Assembly (NCBI RefSeq): GCF_016767175.1
Contig: NZ_CP068564.1
Coordinates: forward strand, 1,240,001 to 1,304,000
Direction: 5' to 3'
DNA length: 64,000 nt
Origin: Keratinibaculum paraultunense
GTDB lineage: Bacteria > Bacillota > Clostridia > Tissierellales > Tepidimicrobiaceae
The notes under the pieces were generated by a model. That model was not told the origin of the DNA. It saw only the letters and a list, made by a program, of their open reading frames with translations, and made no database searches. Shown piece by piece: positions 1-11,377 of this stretch (its first letter is position 1; each line of letters begins with the position of its first letter). The position numbers and the translations under genes were made by a program.

Positions 1-1194
1 TGAATGTCCCATTTCATGAGCTACAGTAAATACTGAATCTAATGTGTTGTGATAATTAGTTAGTATATATGGATTTGAATCATAAGCTCCTCCTGAATAA
101 GCTCCAGATCTTTTACCTGGATTTTCATATACATCTATCCATCTATTTTCAAATCCTTCTTTTACTACATTTAAATATTCTTCTCCTAAAGGATGTAATC
201 CTTTTAATATTAACTGTTTGCCTTCTTCATAAGGTACATTAAATTCTACATCCTTAACTATTGGCGTATATAAATCATACATGTGCAGCTCATCTACACC
301 TAAAGCTCTCTTTCTTATATCCATATACTTATACATGCTATTTAAATTATTATGAATAGAATTTATTAAGTTTTCATAAACGGATATAGGTATATTATTT
401 CTATCTAGTGAAGCTTCTATACTCGAATTGTAATTTCTCACCTTTGCATTAAATATATTTTTCTTTATATTACCATTTAAAGTTTGAGTATAGGTATTTT
501 TAAAATTTTCATAAGTATGATAAAGACCTTCAAAAGCTGCTTTTCTTACATTTCTATTCTTGCTTTCCATAAGGGGAATAAAATTACTTTGAGTGATTTC
601 TATTTTATTTCCTTCTTCATCTTTTATAGTCGGAAATTTTATGTCTGCATTATTTAACATGGAATATATCTGTTGAGGTGAATTAGCTATCTCACCCATT
701 TGTGCTAACAATTTTTCTTCTTTTGCTGATAATACATGAGATTTTTGTCTTAATATATCATCTAAATGATGTTTATATAGCTTTAATTCTTCTTTCTCTT
801 CATAATAAGCTTCTAATGTTTCTCTATCTATTTGTAATATCTCTGGAACTACAAAAGAAAGCCTTTCCTCTATTTGAACATAAGCTCGCAATGCTTTATC
901 TAATAAAGCCTGACTTTCCCCTACTCTTGTATCTTCATCTAACTTCATACTAGCATAAGAGTATACTTTGGATATAATTCTATATATTTTGTCTCTATCT
1001 CTTAGTGCACTAAATAAAGTTTCACCAGATTCTCCAATTTTACCCCTATAATTTAAAAACTCTTCAGCTTTTTTTACAGCAACTTTTAAATCTTCTTCCC
1101 ACTCTTTTTCGTCTTTATACATAGATTTCAAGTCCCAAGTATACTCTACAGGAATATCCTCTCTTTTTTTAAATATTATTTTCTCATCCTTCAT
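1..1194 (-). CDS. pepF: Oligoendopeptidase F (M3 family), 3' end beyond window
   Basis: The gene runs off the left edge: 398 codons are present and the C-terminal part is missing. The last visible residues read HEMGHS, which is the start of the zinc-binding HExxH site of M3 thimet-type metallopeptidases. The N-terminus (MKDEKIIFKKREDIPVEYTW...) is typical of PepF, a cytoplasmic enzyme that cleaves short peptides. The ATG at 1194 is preceded by GAAAGGAG at good spacing. It lies 21 bases after the stop of the upstream PBP gene, so co-transcription is possible. The family call is firm; the exact subfamily is inferred. Confidence 0.88.
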   Translation of the reverse strand, partial: MKDEKIIFKKREDIPVEYTWDLKSMYKDEKEWEEDLKVAVKKAEEFLNYRGKIGESGETLFSALRDRDKIYRIISKVYSYASMKLDEDTRVGESQALLDKALRAYVQIEERLSFVVPEILQIDRETLEAYYEEKEELKLYKHHLDDILRQKSHVLSAKEEKLLAQMGEIANSPQQIYSMLNNADIKFPTIKDEEGNKIEITQSNFIPLMESKNRNVRKAAFEGLYHTYENFKNTYTQTLNGNIKKNIFNAKVRNYNSSIEASLDRNNIPISVYENLINSIHNNLNSMYKYMDIRKRALGVDELHMYDLYTPIVKDVEFNVPYEEGKQLILKGLHPLGEEYLNVVKEGFENRWIDVYENPGKRSGAYSGGAYDSNPYILTNYHNTLDSVFTVAHEMGHS

Positions 1195-1215
1195 AATTAA
1201 AACTCCTTTCTATTT

Positions 1216-2619
1216 TTATTCAATATTATTCAAGGTCTCTATAATTATGTTTCTTGCTATAGGTGCTGCAGATTTTCCACCAGTTGTTCCATCCTCTTCT
1301 AGCACAATGGCTATAGCAATTTTAGGTTCATCTGCTGGAGCAAATCCTATAAACCAAGCATGAGTTTTCCCTGATGAATTCTCTGCAGTACCTGTTTTCC
1401 CTGCAACTCTTATATTTTTTATACGAGCATTGGTCCCAGTACCTCTTTTAACTACTTCCACCATCATATTCTTTACTTCATTGGCAGTAAACACATCTGT
1501 ACCTTTAGATAAAACTTGAGGATAATTTCTATCTACAACTTTACCTTCCGGTGAAATGACCTCCTGTACTAATATAGGTTTCATAATTTCTCCTTTATTT
1601 GCAATACCCGAAGCTATCATTGCCATATTTAAAGGAGTAACTAGTACTTTCCCTTGTCCAATACTTGCAGCAGCAATATCCGTTTTACCTATATCCCCTT
1701 TATAAGGAAAAGTAGACTTAGCAGTAGGTAAATCAAAGGGTATGGAACTATTTATCATAAATTTATCTGCTACCTCACCCATTTTATCTTTTCCTATCTC
1801 TGTGCCTTTTTCTGCAAAATAAGAATTACAAGATTTTACCAGTGCCTTTTCTAAATTTACATTTCCATGAGCTTTTCCACCATAATCCTTAAGAACATAC
1901 CCATCTATTTTTGTACTACCTTTGCAATTATAATTTAAATCTAAGCCAGGAGTCTCCAGAGCTGCTATAGTTGTTATTACTTTAAATACTGAGCCAGGAG
2001 TGTACAATCCCGATGTTACCCTATTTAAAAAAGGACTATCTTCATCTTCCATTATATCATTCCAATTCTCTTTAAGGGTAGAAGAATTAAAATCTGGCAT
2101 ACTAACCATAGAATAAATTTCCCCCGTAGTTGGATTCATAACCACTATAGCCCCTTTTTTATCCTTTAACATATTTCTAGAATACTCTTGTATGTGATGA
2201 TCTATAGTAAGTTTTAATGTGTTTCCTTCTGTATTAGGAATAACAATATTTTTCAACTCATTTAAGGGGGTACTTTCAGATATATTTAATAATGCATTAT
2301 TATATTCTAATTCCAAACCAACTTTACCATATTCTCTATAACTATAACCGATTATGTGACTATAGAGATTTCCATAGTTATATACTCTTTTATACGCATC
2401 TCCACTCTTTTCACTATAAGCCAATATTTTACCATTCCTATCTATAATAGAACCTCTTAATATCTTTTCTTCATTAATCCATAATCGTTTATTGTAACTA
2501 TTTTTAACTATTTTGTCAGCTTTAAATACTTGAAAATAGCTTAAGTAAACAATCAAGCTTACAAATAATATACAAACTACGACCAATATAGCTATAATTC
2601 TTTTAAGCTCTTTCTCCAT
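1216..2619 (-). CDS. Class B penicillin-binding protein, PbpA-like transpeptidase
   Basis: This is a D,D-transpeptidase that cross-links peptidoglycan outside the membrane. It has an N-terminal membrane anchor (about residues 7-30) and then a PBP dimerisation region. The three transpeptidase motifs are all present: SVFK (Ser nucleophile in TPGSVFK), SCN (KSCNSYF) and KTG (AGKTGTAEN). At about 467 residues it is the short PbpA type rather than a 600-700 residue FtsI/SpoVD, with no PASTA domain. I chose the ATG at 2619 because GGGGGAG sits just upstream; an ATG at 2637 with GAGGA is also possible. Either start overlaps the RodA/FtsW gene, which fits a coupled SEDS-PBP pair. Confidence 0.9.
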   Translation of the reverse strand: MEKELKRIIAILVVVCILFVSLIVYLSYFQVFKADKIVKNSYNKRLWINEEKILRGSIIDRNGKILAYSEKSGDAYKRVYNYGNLYSHIIGYSYREYGKVGLELEYNNALLNISESTPLNELKNIVIPNTEGNTLKLTIDHHIQEYSRNMLKDKKGAIVVMNPTTGEIYSMVSMPDFNSSTLKENWNDIMEDEDSPFLNRVTSGLYTPGSVFKVITTIAALETPGLDLNYNCKGSTKIDGYVLKDYGGKAHGNVNLEKALVKSCNSYFAEKGTEIGKDKMGEVADKFMINSSIPFDLPTAKSTFPYKGDIGKTDIAAASIGQGKVLVTPLNMAMIASGIANKGEIMKPILVQEVISPEGKVVDRNYPQVLSKGTDVFTANEVKNMMVEVVKRGTGTNARIKNIRVAGKTGTAENSSGKTHAWFIGFAPADEPKIAIAIVLEEDGTTGGKSAAPIARNIIIETLNNIE

Positions 2620-3853
2620 ATCTTTTCTCCCCCACATCTAAGTCCTCTGAAGCTACCTGTAAAATTCCCAATGCTATAAAACTAGATATCATAGAACTTC
2701 CCCCGTAGCTAACAAAAGGTATGGTAATTCCTGTAAGAGGAATCATGTTAAGAACTCCTCCAAATATTATAAAAGATTGAATTCCAAATAATATGCTTAT
2801 ACCTAATGCAACTATCCTAAAAAATTTATTTCTTTGACTTATAGCAATTTTAAATCCTCTATACACTAATATTAAGAATAACATTATAATCCCTATACCA
2901 GTGAATATTCCCATCTCCTCGCATATTGCAGAAAATATAAAATCCGTATGTACTTCAGGAATAAAATCTGGATGCCCTAGCCCAATTCCAGTACCAAAAA
3001 AACCTCCAGTAGCAATAGCAAATAATGATTGGGTTATTTGATATCCTTTGTTGTCTATATATTTCCATGGATCCATCCATATTTCAAAACGAATCCTTAC
3101 ATGATCAAATAAAAAAAATCCAGCCACTCCACTTATAATAAAAAATAACATATTATACCATAATAATTTCCTATTTTCCTCGTATATAAATTGAAGAGCC
3201 AAAAATATAGCATAAAAAATTAGTACTGCACCTAAATCTCTTTGTAAAAATAAAAAAACAATAAACACATAAATTATGCTCATTAAATAATAAGGACCAT
3301 ATTTTTTTTCTTTATATTTTTCATAGTTAGTATAATAAGCACTTATAAGAAATATAGTCAAAATTTTTATTATCTCAGTAGGTTGAAAACTAAATCTACC
3401 TAATTGAATCCAATTTATAGAGCCTTTTTTTCTGGTTCCTAATAATAAAGTAATCACAAACAATCCAATAGAAAGTATTGCATAAATTTTAGTCCAATTT
3501 TCCCAACCCTTTATTTTCTTTACCAATAGATAAGTTGTAAAAAAAATTATAATCCCTATACCTGCCCATATTACCTGTTTCATTCCTAAAGTAGAATCTA
3601 TCCTATATATCATTATTACTCCAATGCTTATGAGCATAGTCACTATTAAAAATATATAATTATCACCAGTAGATACACGGAGCAATATAAAATTAGATAT
3701 ATATATAATGAATATAAGACTAACGGCTGATATCATTGTAAATTTATCAATATTCTCCTTGTCATGTACAAATAGCAATAATAAAGCCATCAATTCAAAT
3801 AATACTAATAAATTTCTTGGTCGTTTATAGCTAACTTTTTTATTTAAAATCAT
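2603..3853 (-). CDS. RodA/FtsW/SpoVE (SEDS) peptidoglycan glycosyltransferase
   Basis: This is a polytopic membrane protein of 416 residues with about ten hydrophobic segments, the usual length for SEDS proteins. The sequence around residues 150-300 (WIQLGRFSFQPTEIIK; GLGHPDFIPEVHTDFIFSAICEE) carries the conserved SEDS signatures, including the catalytic-loop Asp region, and the end (PFVSYGGSSMI) is diagnostic. SEDS proteins polymerise lipid II and partner with a class B PBP, here the overlapping downstream gene. GGGAG precedes the ATG. Sequence alone does not tell me whether this is the elongation, division or sporulation paralogue. Confidence 0.92.
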   Translation of the reverse strand: MILNKKVSYKRPRNLLVLFELMALLLLFVHDKENIDKFTMISAVSLIFIIYISNFILLRVSTGDNYIFLIVTMLISIGVIMIYRIDSTLGMKQVIWAGIGIIIFFTTYLLVKKIKGWENWTKIYAILSIGLFVITLLLGTRKKGSINWIQLGRFSFQPTEIIKILTIFLISAYYTNYEKYKEKKYGPYYLMSIIYVFIVFLFLQRDLGAVLIFYAIFLALQFIYEENRKLLWYNMLFFIISGVAGFFLFDHVRIRFEIWMDPWKYIDNKGYQITQSLFAIATGGFFGTGIGLGHPDFIPEVHTDFIFSAICEEMGIFTGIGIIMLFLILVYRGFKIAISQRNKFFRIVALGISILFGIQSFIIFGGVLNMIPLTGITIPFVSYGGSSMISSFIALGILQVASEDLDVGEKRYGERA

Positions 3854-3859
3854 TTCAAT

Positions 3860-4294
3860 CTACTCCCTATTCACATATAAAAATTCCACTTGCCCAACTT
3901 TTATTCTATCTCCATTTTTTAATTTTACTACATCACTTATTTTTTCACCATTTACATAGGTTCCATTAGAACTATTTAAATCTTCTAAATAAAAATCCCC
4001 TTCATCTTCCACTATTTTTAAATGTCTTTTAGAAATATAAGGATCCTTTAATATTATCTGATTATTATTTCCCCTTCCCAAAGTAACTTCACCTTTTAAT
4101 GGATAATATTCTTTAACTTTAAAAGGTAACGAATCCTTTCTATTGATTAATTTTAAATATATGTTATTATCTACATTGTTATCAATATCTATCCCCTTTA
4201 TATCAAGATATATAAGACGTATTATACTTAACATGAACATATATATAATTATAATGAATATATATTTAAATATCATTGATAATATATCATACAT
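3860..4294 (-). CDS. Membrane-anchored FHA-domain protein
   Basis: One N-terminal membrane segment (about residues 5-25) is followed by a cytoplasmic forkhead-associated domain at about 70-140. The phosphothreonine-binding residues are visible: GR (TLGRGNNN), SKRH, and the NSSNGTYVNG loop. FHA domains bind phosphothreonine peptides, so this protein may recruit a phosphorylated partner to the SEDS/PBP pair just downstream. The ATG at 4294 has GGAGGG eight bases upstream; an ATG at 4348 would add an unlikely leader. The order FHA-rodA-pbpA resembles the actinobacterial fha-rodA-pbpA-pkn locus, but no kinase or phosphatase gene lies in this window. Confidence 0.85.
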   Translation of the reverse strand: MYDILSMIFKYIFIIIIYMFMLSIIRLIYLDIKGIDIDNNVDNNIYLKLINRKDSLPFKVKEYYPLKGEVTLGRGNNNQIILKDPYISKRHLKIVEDEGDFYLEDLNSSNGTYVNGEKISDVVKLKNGDRIKVGQVEFLYVNRE

Positions 4295-4449
4295 GTAAAC
4301 AAGCCCTCCAACATTTATTCTATATTCTATCCAAGTAAATGTTATCACAAACCTTTAATAATGTGAACAAAATTTATAATATAGTTTCTATTTAATTTTT
4401 AATAAAAATTTGATAGTATATACATATATAGTTGATAGGAGGAAATTAT

Positions 4450-4848
4450 ATGGAAAAAAAATTAAAACGTTCACGTAATGACAGAATGATAGCTGGAGTA
4501 TGTGGAGGAATAGCAGAATATTTCAACATAGATCCAACAATTGTTCGAATAATATGGGTATTATTATGTTTTGTACCTGGATCACCAGGACTTTTAGCTT
4601 ATTTGATATGTGCATTAATAATTCCTGAAGATGATGGAGTTATATATCAAGATGAAAAAAATAATATAAACCCTAAAAATACTGCTTTATTTATAGGTCT
4701 TGCCTTAATAATTATAGGTGGAGCTATGTTAATGAAAGTAATATGGCCTCAATTTGCATTTAAAATTATGAACATTGGCAAATATTGGCCAGTATTATTA
4801 ATTATTTTTGGTCTTTATATAATAATAAATCAAACCAATAAAAAATAA
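4450..4848 (+). CDS. PspC-domain membrane protein
   Basis: The start KRSRNDRMIAGVCGGIAEYF followed by NIDPTIVRIIWVLL is the PspC domain (about residues 3-62), with one membrane helix inside it. Two more hydrophobic segments follow at about 78-95 and 108-125. PspC proteins are membrane stress sensors or modulators related to the phage-shock response, though single-domain versions in Firmicutes are poorly defined. AGGAGG lies seven bases before this ATG, which settles the start over an upstream ATG at 4432. It is divergent from the FHA gene and has no psp partners nearby. Confidence 0.82.
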   Translation: MEKKLKRSRNDRMIAGVCGGIAEYFNIDPTIVRIIWVLLCFVPGSPGLLAYLICALIIPEDDGVIYQDEKNNINPKNTALFIGLALIIIGGAMLMKVIWPQFAFKIMNIGKYWPVLLIIFGLYIIINQTNKK

Positions 4849-4960
4849 ATAGGGCTACTTCACAGTTATTCTATTAATTTAAGTAATAATTAATTGCTTT
4901 TCCAAACTACTTTTTTATAGTTTGTCTTAGATTAAATTGTATCTTTTGAGATATGCTTTT

Positions 4961-4998
4961 AATAAGATGCCTCCTTATTGTTAAGGAGGCATCTTATT
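4961..4998. terminator. Long hairpin, likely terminator of the PspC gene
   Basis: A perfect 17-base-pair inverted repeat with a 4-base loop (arms 4961-4977 and 4982-4998, core GATGCCTCCTTA / TAAGGAGGCATC). It lies about 110 bases downstream of the PspC gene and 170 bases upstream of sdaAB. The following T-tract is weak, so it could also act as an RNA 3' stabiliser. Confidence 0.6.
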
Positions 4999-5166
4999 AA
5001 ATAGGGGAATTGTAAAAACTAATATATCTAAGATATTTATTTATTTTTTTATGAAGAAATCCATATAATATCATTTTTATTGCTTAATCTTCAATTAAAT
5101 GCTAAAATTAATAACAAATCAATTCCTTATTAACACTAAAAATTATAATTTTGAAAGGATGATTAC

Positions 5167-5838
5167 ATGAAAGATTATGGTATTTTTGATATATTAGGTC
5201 CTATTATGATTGGACCTTCCAGTTCTCATACAGCTGGAGCTGCCCGTTTAGGTAAAATGGCTAAAGAAATAGCAGCTGATGATTCCTTTTATAAAGTTGT
5301 ATTTTATCTTCATGGCTCTTTTGCAAAAACTTATAAAGGTCATGGTACAGATCGAGCCCTTGTAGCTGGAATTTTAGGCATGGGACCTTCTGATGAAAGA
5401 ATAAAAAATTCATTAAATATTGCCAAAGAGAAAGGTATAGAAGTTGAATTTATAGAAAAAGATTTAGGATATGAGCATCCAAATACTGCTAAAATCATCT
5501 TTTCTTATCATGATAAAGATGATTTTTATATAATTGGTTCATCTATAGGAGGAGGAAATATTTTAATTACCAATATAAATGGAAATGAAGTAGAATTCTC
5601 TGGAAATTATCCAACTATTTTTGTAAAATATAAAGATCAAAAAGGAACTATAAGCAGGATCAGTTCCATACTTGCTAAAGAAGATGTAAATATTGCTACT
5701 ATGAAAGTATCTAGAGAAAGAAAAATTGCAACTATGGTAATGGAAATAGACAATCCTATAAAAGATAGTATAATAGATAATATAGCAAATTTAGATGAAG
5801 TTATATATATTACAGGTATTAATCCTATAGGGAGGTAA
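5167..5838 (+). CDS. sdaAB: L-serine dehydratase, beta subunit
   Basis: This is the small subunit of the iron-sulfur L-serine ammonia-lyase, which converts serine to pyruvate and ammonia. The N-terminal domain (DILGPIMIGPSSSHTAGAARLG) carries the SSSHTAG substrate-loop signature of the family. A C-terminal ACT domain spans about residues 148-220 (FVKYKDQKGTISRISSILAKEDVNIATM), probably for serine or structural regulation. The ATG follows GAAAGGATG. The alpha subunit starts four bases after the stop, so the two are a translationally linked operon. The length of 223 residues is usual. Confidence 0.95.
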   Translation: MKDYGIFDILGPIMIGPSSSHTAGAARLGKMAKEIAADDSFYKVVFYLHGSFAKTYKGHGTDRALVAGILGMGPSDERIKNSLNIAKEKGIEVEFIEKDLGYEHPNTAKIIFSYHDKDDFYIIGSSIGGGNILITNINGNEVEFSGNYPTIFVKYKDQKGTISRISSILAKEDVNIATMKVSRERKIATMVMEIDNPIKDSIIDNIANLDEVIYITGINPIGR

Positions 5839-5842
5839 GCAA

Positions 5843-6709
5843 ATGTTTAATAAGGGTTCTGAACTTTTAAATTTATGTAAATCAGAAAATAAAAAAATAT
5901 GGGAAATAATTATTCAAAAAGAAATAGAAGAAACTCAAATTTCTTATGAAGAACTTATGGAAAATATGAATTCAATATTAAATGTAATGATAAATTCTGC
6001 TAATGCTGCATTAGATAAAGAAATTACTTCTGTTAGTGGACTTATTGGTGGAGATGCGAAAAAAATGGAAGATTATAAAAACACAGAAAATACTATTAGT
6101 GGCTCAATTATAATTTCTGCAATAGCCAAAGCATTATCTACTTCAGAAATTAATGCTTCTATGGGAAAAATTGTAGCAGCACCTACTGCTGGTGCTTCAG
6201 GAATACTACCTAGCGCTATTATATGTGTAAAAGAAAAATTTAATTTAACTAATGAGGATATGATTCATGGATTACTTACAGCATCAGGAATAGGAGAAAT
6301 AATTGCTAAAAACGCTACCATATCTGGTGCTGAAGGAGGTTGTCAAGCTGAATGTGGAGTTGCAAGTAGTATGGCAGCAGCTGCTTTAGTAGAAATGGTA
6401 GGTGGCAGTGTAGATGCTTGTTTCAATGCTGCATCTTTTGCTCTATTAAACATAATGGGGTTAATTTGTGATCCTATAGCTGGACTAGTCGAATTCCCAT
6501 GTGCATTACGTAACGCTTCAGGAGTAGTTAATGCCATGATATCAGCAGATTTGGCTTTAGCTGGAATTAAATCTATAGTTCCTTTTGACGAAGTAGTAGA
6601 TGCCATGTATAAGGTAGGTAAAGCTATGCCTGAATCATTAAAGGAAACTGCCTTAGGTGGTGTTGCTGCAACTCCAACAGGTGAAAAAATAAAAAAACAA
6701 ATCTTATAA
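5843..6709 (+). CDS. sdaAA: L-serine dehydratase, alpha subunit
   Basis: This is the large catalytic subunit of the [4Fe-4S] L-serine dehydratase. The motif block AAPTAGASGILPSAI, the cysteines in SGAEGGCQAECGVASSMAA and the later ICDPIAGLVEFPC supply the family's cluster ligands and substrate pocket. The length (288 residues) matches two-subunit clostridial enzymes. GGGAGG precedes the ATG. The enzyme feeds pyruvate from serine, in line with amino-acid fermentation, and is oxygen-labile. The stop codon abuts a large palindrome at 6709-6757. Confidence 0.95.
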   Translation: MFNKGSELLNLCKSENKKIWEIIIQKEIEETQISYEELMENMNSILNVMINSANAALDKEITSVSGLIGGDAKKMEDYKNTENTISGSIIISAIAKALSTSEINASMGKIVAAPTAGASGILPSAIICVKEKFNLTNEDMIHGLLTASGIGEIIAKNATISGAEGGCQAECGVASSMAAAALVEMVGGSVDACFNAASFALLNIMGLICDPIAGLVEFPCALRNASGVVNAMISADLALAGIKSIVPFDEVVDAMYKVGKAMPESLKETALGGVAATPTGEKIKKQIL

Positions 6710-6757
6710 AAATAACTATCTTTTTTGGTGCCAGGCACCAAAAAAGATAGTTATTTT
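6709..6757. repeat. 24-bp mirror palindrome with GGTGCC-A-GGCACC core
   Basis: A perfect inverted repeat, 24 bases on each side of a single central A (6733). It starts on the last base of the sdaAA stop and overlaps the stop of the convergent MATE gene. The centre is GGTGCCAGGCACC, flanked by T6 on the left and A6 on the right. It can serve as a bidirectional terminator. It has the same design as 55785-55819 (GGGAC-A-GTCCC), which suggests an REP-like mobile family. Confidence 0.75.
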
Positions 6758-8123
6758 ATCTAATACTTATATATTTCCATTTATCAGTCTTAAATCTTAA
6801 AGTTATTAATGCCCATCTCACAAACTGATCACAAAACATGGCATACCATGCTCCTAATAATCCTAATCCTAATATATTTATAAAAAGATGTGCTAATGCT
6901 ACTCTAACAACCAAAACGCTGAAAAATATAGCAATTAAAGTCCAAACTGTATCTCCTGCACCTCTTAATCCTCCAGATATTACAAGCTGAGATGATTGAA
7001 AAGGCTGCATTATAGCTATTATTTTTAGTATTTTTGTTGCTTGAGCTATTACCTTTGGATCCTTAGTATATAAACTAGCTACAAAAGAACCAAAAAAGAA
7101 AAATAAAATACCAATTGCTATAGCTATAACAGTCCCTATTCTTCTGCTAGTTTTAATATATTCTTCTGCCCTATCTGGATCATCAGCTCCTAAACTCCTA
7201 CCTACCAGAGAGGAAGCTGCTATTCCAAATGCTTGTCCAGGAGTAAATGTAAGACCAGATATATTTAAGCATATTTGATGAGTAGCATAAGCTACTGTGC
7301 CTAAAGAAGAAACCATTCGTACAAATATTAAAATTCCAACTCTAAAAGCTATTTGTTCCAGGGACGCTGGAACACCAATTTTTACTAAATTATAAATTAT
7401 ATCCTTATTAAATTTAAATTTATTCTTTAAATTTATCTGTATTATAGTATCCTTTTTAAATATATATCTTAATAACATCAATGTTGCCACAAATTGAGAA
7501 AAAGTTGTAGATATTGCTGCACCAGTTACTCCTAGCCTAGGAAATCCAAGTAATCCATATATGAGTAAAGCATTGCCTACTACATTTAATGTATTCACCT
7601 TTAAATTTATACTCATAGGAGTTTTAGTATCTCCTGCTCCCCTTAATACAGCATAAATAGAAAAATTAAAAGCTTGAAATATAATACCTACCACTATAAT
7701 TTTAAAATAATTTCTACCATACATCAATGTATCTTCATGGGCACCTATAAATTTCATTATTTGGTCAGTATATTTTAACCCTAATATAAAAATAGGTAAT
7801 ACCAACAAAATTTGTGTTAATAAAACCACGTGTCTAACTACAGATTCTATCCTATCTTCCTTTTTAGCACCTACATAACGAGCAACCATAGCTGTTGCTC
7901 CTACATTTAAAGATTGAACTAGTGATAAAGCTATAAATACAAGCTGATTAGTAATTCCTACAGCTGCAATAGATGCTGCAGCTTCAGTTGGATCGTCAAT
8001 CCTTCCTAACATCATCATATCTACCATTCCAAATAATGTGCCTAAAAAAACCTCTACTAAAACAGGTCCTGCTGTTTTAAGTACTATATCACGAATTGTT
8101 TTTTTATCACAAGATTCATCCAC
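6756..8123 (-). CDS. MATE family efflux transporter
   Basis: This is a twelve-helix multidrug and toxin extrusion protein of about 455 residues that exports cations or drugs using a Na+ or H+ gradient. Both MATE halves are visible, the first near LVEVFLGTLFGMVDMMMLGRI and the second near GVPASLEQIAFRVG, each followed by the typical repeat pattern (GAGDTKTPM; GAGDTVWTL). The likely start is the GTG at 8123 preceded by AGAGGTGG; an in-frame GTG at 8132 lies inside that ribosome binding site. It is convergent with sdaAA. Its substrate cannot be read from sequence. Confidence 0.92.
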   Translation of the reverse strand: MDESCDKKTIRDIVLKTAGPVLVEVFLGTLFGMVDMMMLGRIDDPTEAAASIAAVGITNQLVFIALSLVQSLNVGATAMVARYVGAKKEDRIESVVRHVVLLTQILLVLPIFILGLKYTDQIMKFIGAHEDTLMYGRNYFKIIVVGIIFQAFNFSIYAVLRGAGDTKTPMSINLKVNTLNVVGNALLIYGLLGFPRLGVTGAAISTTFSQFVATLMLLRYIFKKDTIIQINLKNKFKFNKDIIYNLVKIGVPASLEQIAFRVGILIFVRMVSSLGTVAYATHQICLNISGLTFTPGQAFGIAASSLVGRSLGADDPDRAEEYIKTSRRIGTVIAIAIGILFFFFGSFVASLYTKDPKVIAQATKILKIIAIMQPFQSSQLVISGGLRGAGDTVWTLIAIFFSVLVVRVALAHLFINILGLGLLGAWYAMFCDQFVRWALITLRFKTDKWKYISIR

Positions 8124-8218
8124 AATAACCACCTCTTGTAAATAATTTCGATACCCTAAATATTATAACATAAATCATATATAAATCAAATATATCATAA
8201 ACGCTTTTTTATTTAAAA

Positions 8219-8250
8219 AAGAGACTATAAACCGCAGTTTATAATCTCTT
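8219..8250 (-). terminator. Terminator of the nfn operon
   Basis: A stem of 14 pairs with one mismatch (arms 8219-8232 and 8237-8250, loop CGCA) is followed on the minus strand by T6. It lies 34 bases past the nfnB-like stop. Confidence 0.75.
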
Positions 8251-8283
8251 ATTGATGTACTTTCTTAATTTATAATTTATACT

Positions 8284-10550
<2,267 letters not shown>

Positions 10551-10699
10551 TTACAACTCCTCCCTCATTAGATATTGTCATTTTAAATTATATAGTATTT
10601 CTTTGTAATTAAACATACTAAATGCAAATATCGTCATATATTAACGATACTACCATAATAAATATATCATACTTCTTTCCCATAATTCAATATATATTA

Positions 10700-11269
10700 T
10701 TATATAAATTTAATTTCACCATCTTTGGATTTATCTATAATAGCTAATGATTCTAATCTAATACCCCTTTCCCTTAAATTTTTGCCTCCTTCTTGAAAAC
10801 CTTTTTCAATTACTACACCTATTCCAACTAAATTACAGCCACTTTGCTCTAATATATCTATTAGCCCTTCCATTGCCTTACCTCTAGCCAAAAAATCGTC
10901 TATTAGCAAAATATTTTCTCCTTCTTTTAAAAAACGTTTAGCTACTCTTATTGTGTAAGACTTATTTTTTGTATATGAATATACAGTACTTTCATATACA
11001 TCTTCATCCATTGTTTTTGAATCAGTCTTTCTTGCAAACACCACTGGTACATTAAAATATTGAGCAGCAATAACTGCAATAGCAATACCAGAAGTTTCAA
11101 CAGTTAAAATCTTATCAATTTTTTCTCCTCTAAATCTTCTTTCAAACTCTTTACCAATCTCATTTAACAACTCTACATCTACTTGGTGATTTAAAAAACT
11201 ATCAACTTTTAATATATTACCTTCTTTTAATACTCCATCTTTTAAAATTCTTTGTTTTAATAGCTCCAT
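10700..11269 (-). CDS. xpt: Xanthine phosphoribosyltransferase
   Basis: At 189 residues this is the standard Xpt length. The enzyme salvages xanthine to XMP using PRPP. The PRPP loop is [17 protein letters not shown] (about residues 125-141), and the VETSGIAIA segment near 60 is the pyrophosphate-loop region. A GGAGGAAG precedes the ATG. There is no purine riboswitch in the 110 bases upstream, unlike Bacillus xpt-pbuX, and no partner permease gene. Confidence 0.93.
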   Translation of the reverse strand: MELLKQRILKDGVLKEGNILKVDSFLNHQVDVELLNEIGKEFERRFRGEKIDKILTVETSGIAIAVIAAQYFNVPVVFARKTDSKTMDEDVYESTVYSYTKNKSYTIRVAKRFLKEGENILLIDDFLARGKAMEGLIDILEQSGCNLVGIGVVIEKGFQEGGKNLRERGIRLESLAIIDKSKDGEIKFI

Positions 11270-11334
11270 ATATCTTCCTCCAAATTTATAATCTTAATTA
11301 AAATTTTATAATAATACCTTTAAAAAATCAAATA

Positions 11335-11361
11335 AAAAGAAGCTTTTAAGCTTCCTTTTTT
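11335..11361. terminator. Terminator after the glucan synthase gene
   Basis: A GAAGCTT / AAGCTTC hairpin (11339-11354) is flanked by A5 on one side and T7 on the other, so it can work in both directions. It is 17 bases past the stop of the giant minus-strand gene. Confidence 0.7.
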
Positions 11362-11377
11362 TATCCTTTATAAACTA

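Noticed and set aside
6343-6741. Minus-strand open frame inside sdaAA
   Set aside because: Antisense shadow of the conserved serine dehydratase subunit.
11270-11334. Purine riboswitch upstream of xpt
   Set aside because: The short AT-rich leader has no conserved junction sequence or paired stems, and a terminator of the neighbouring gene begins right behind it.
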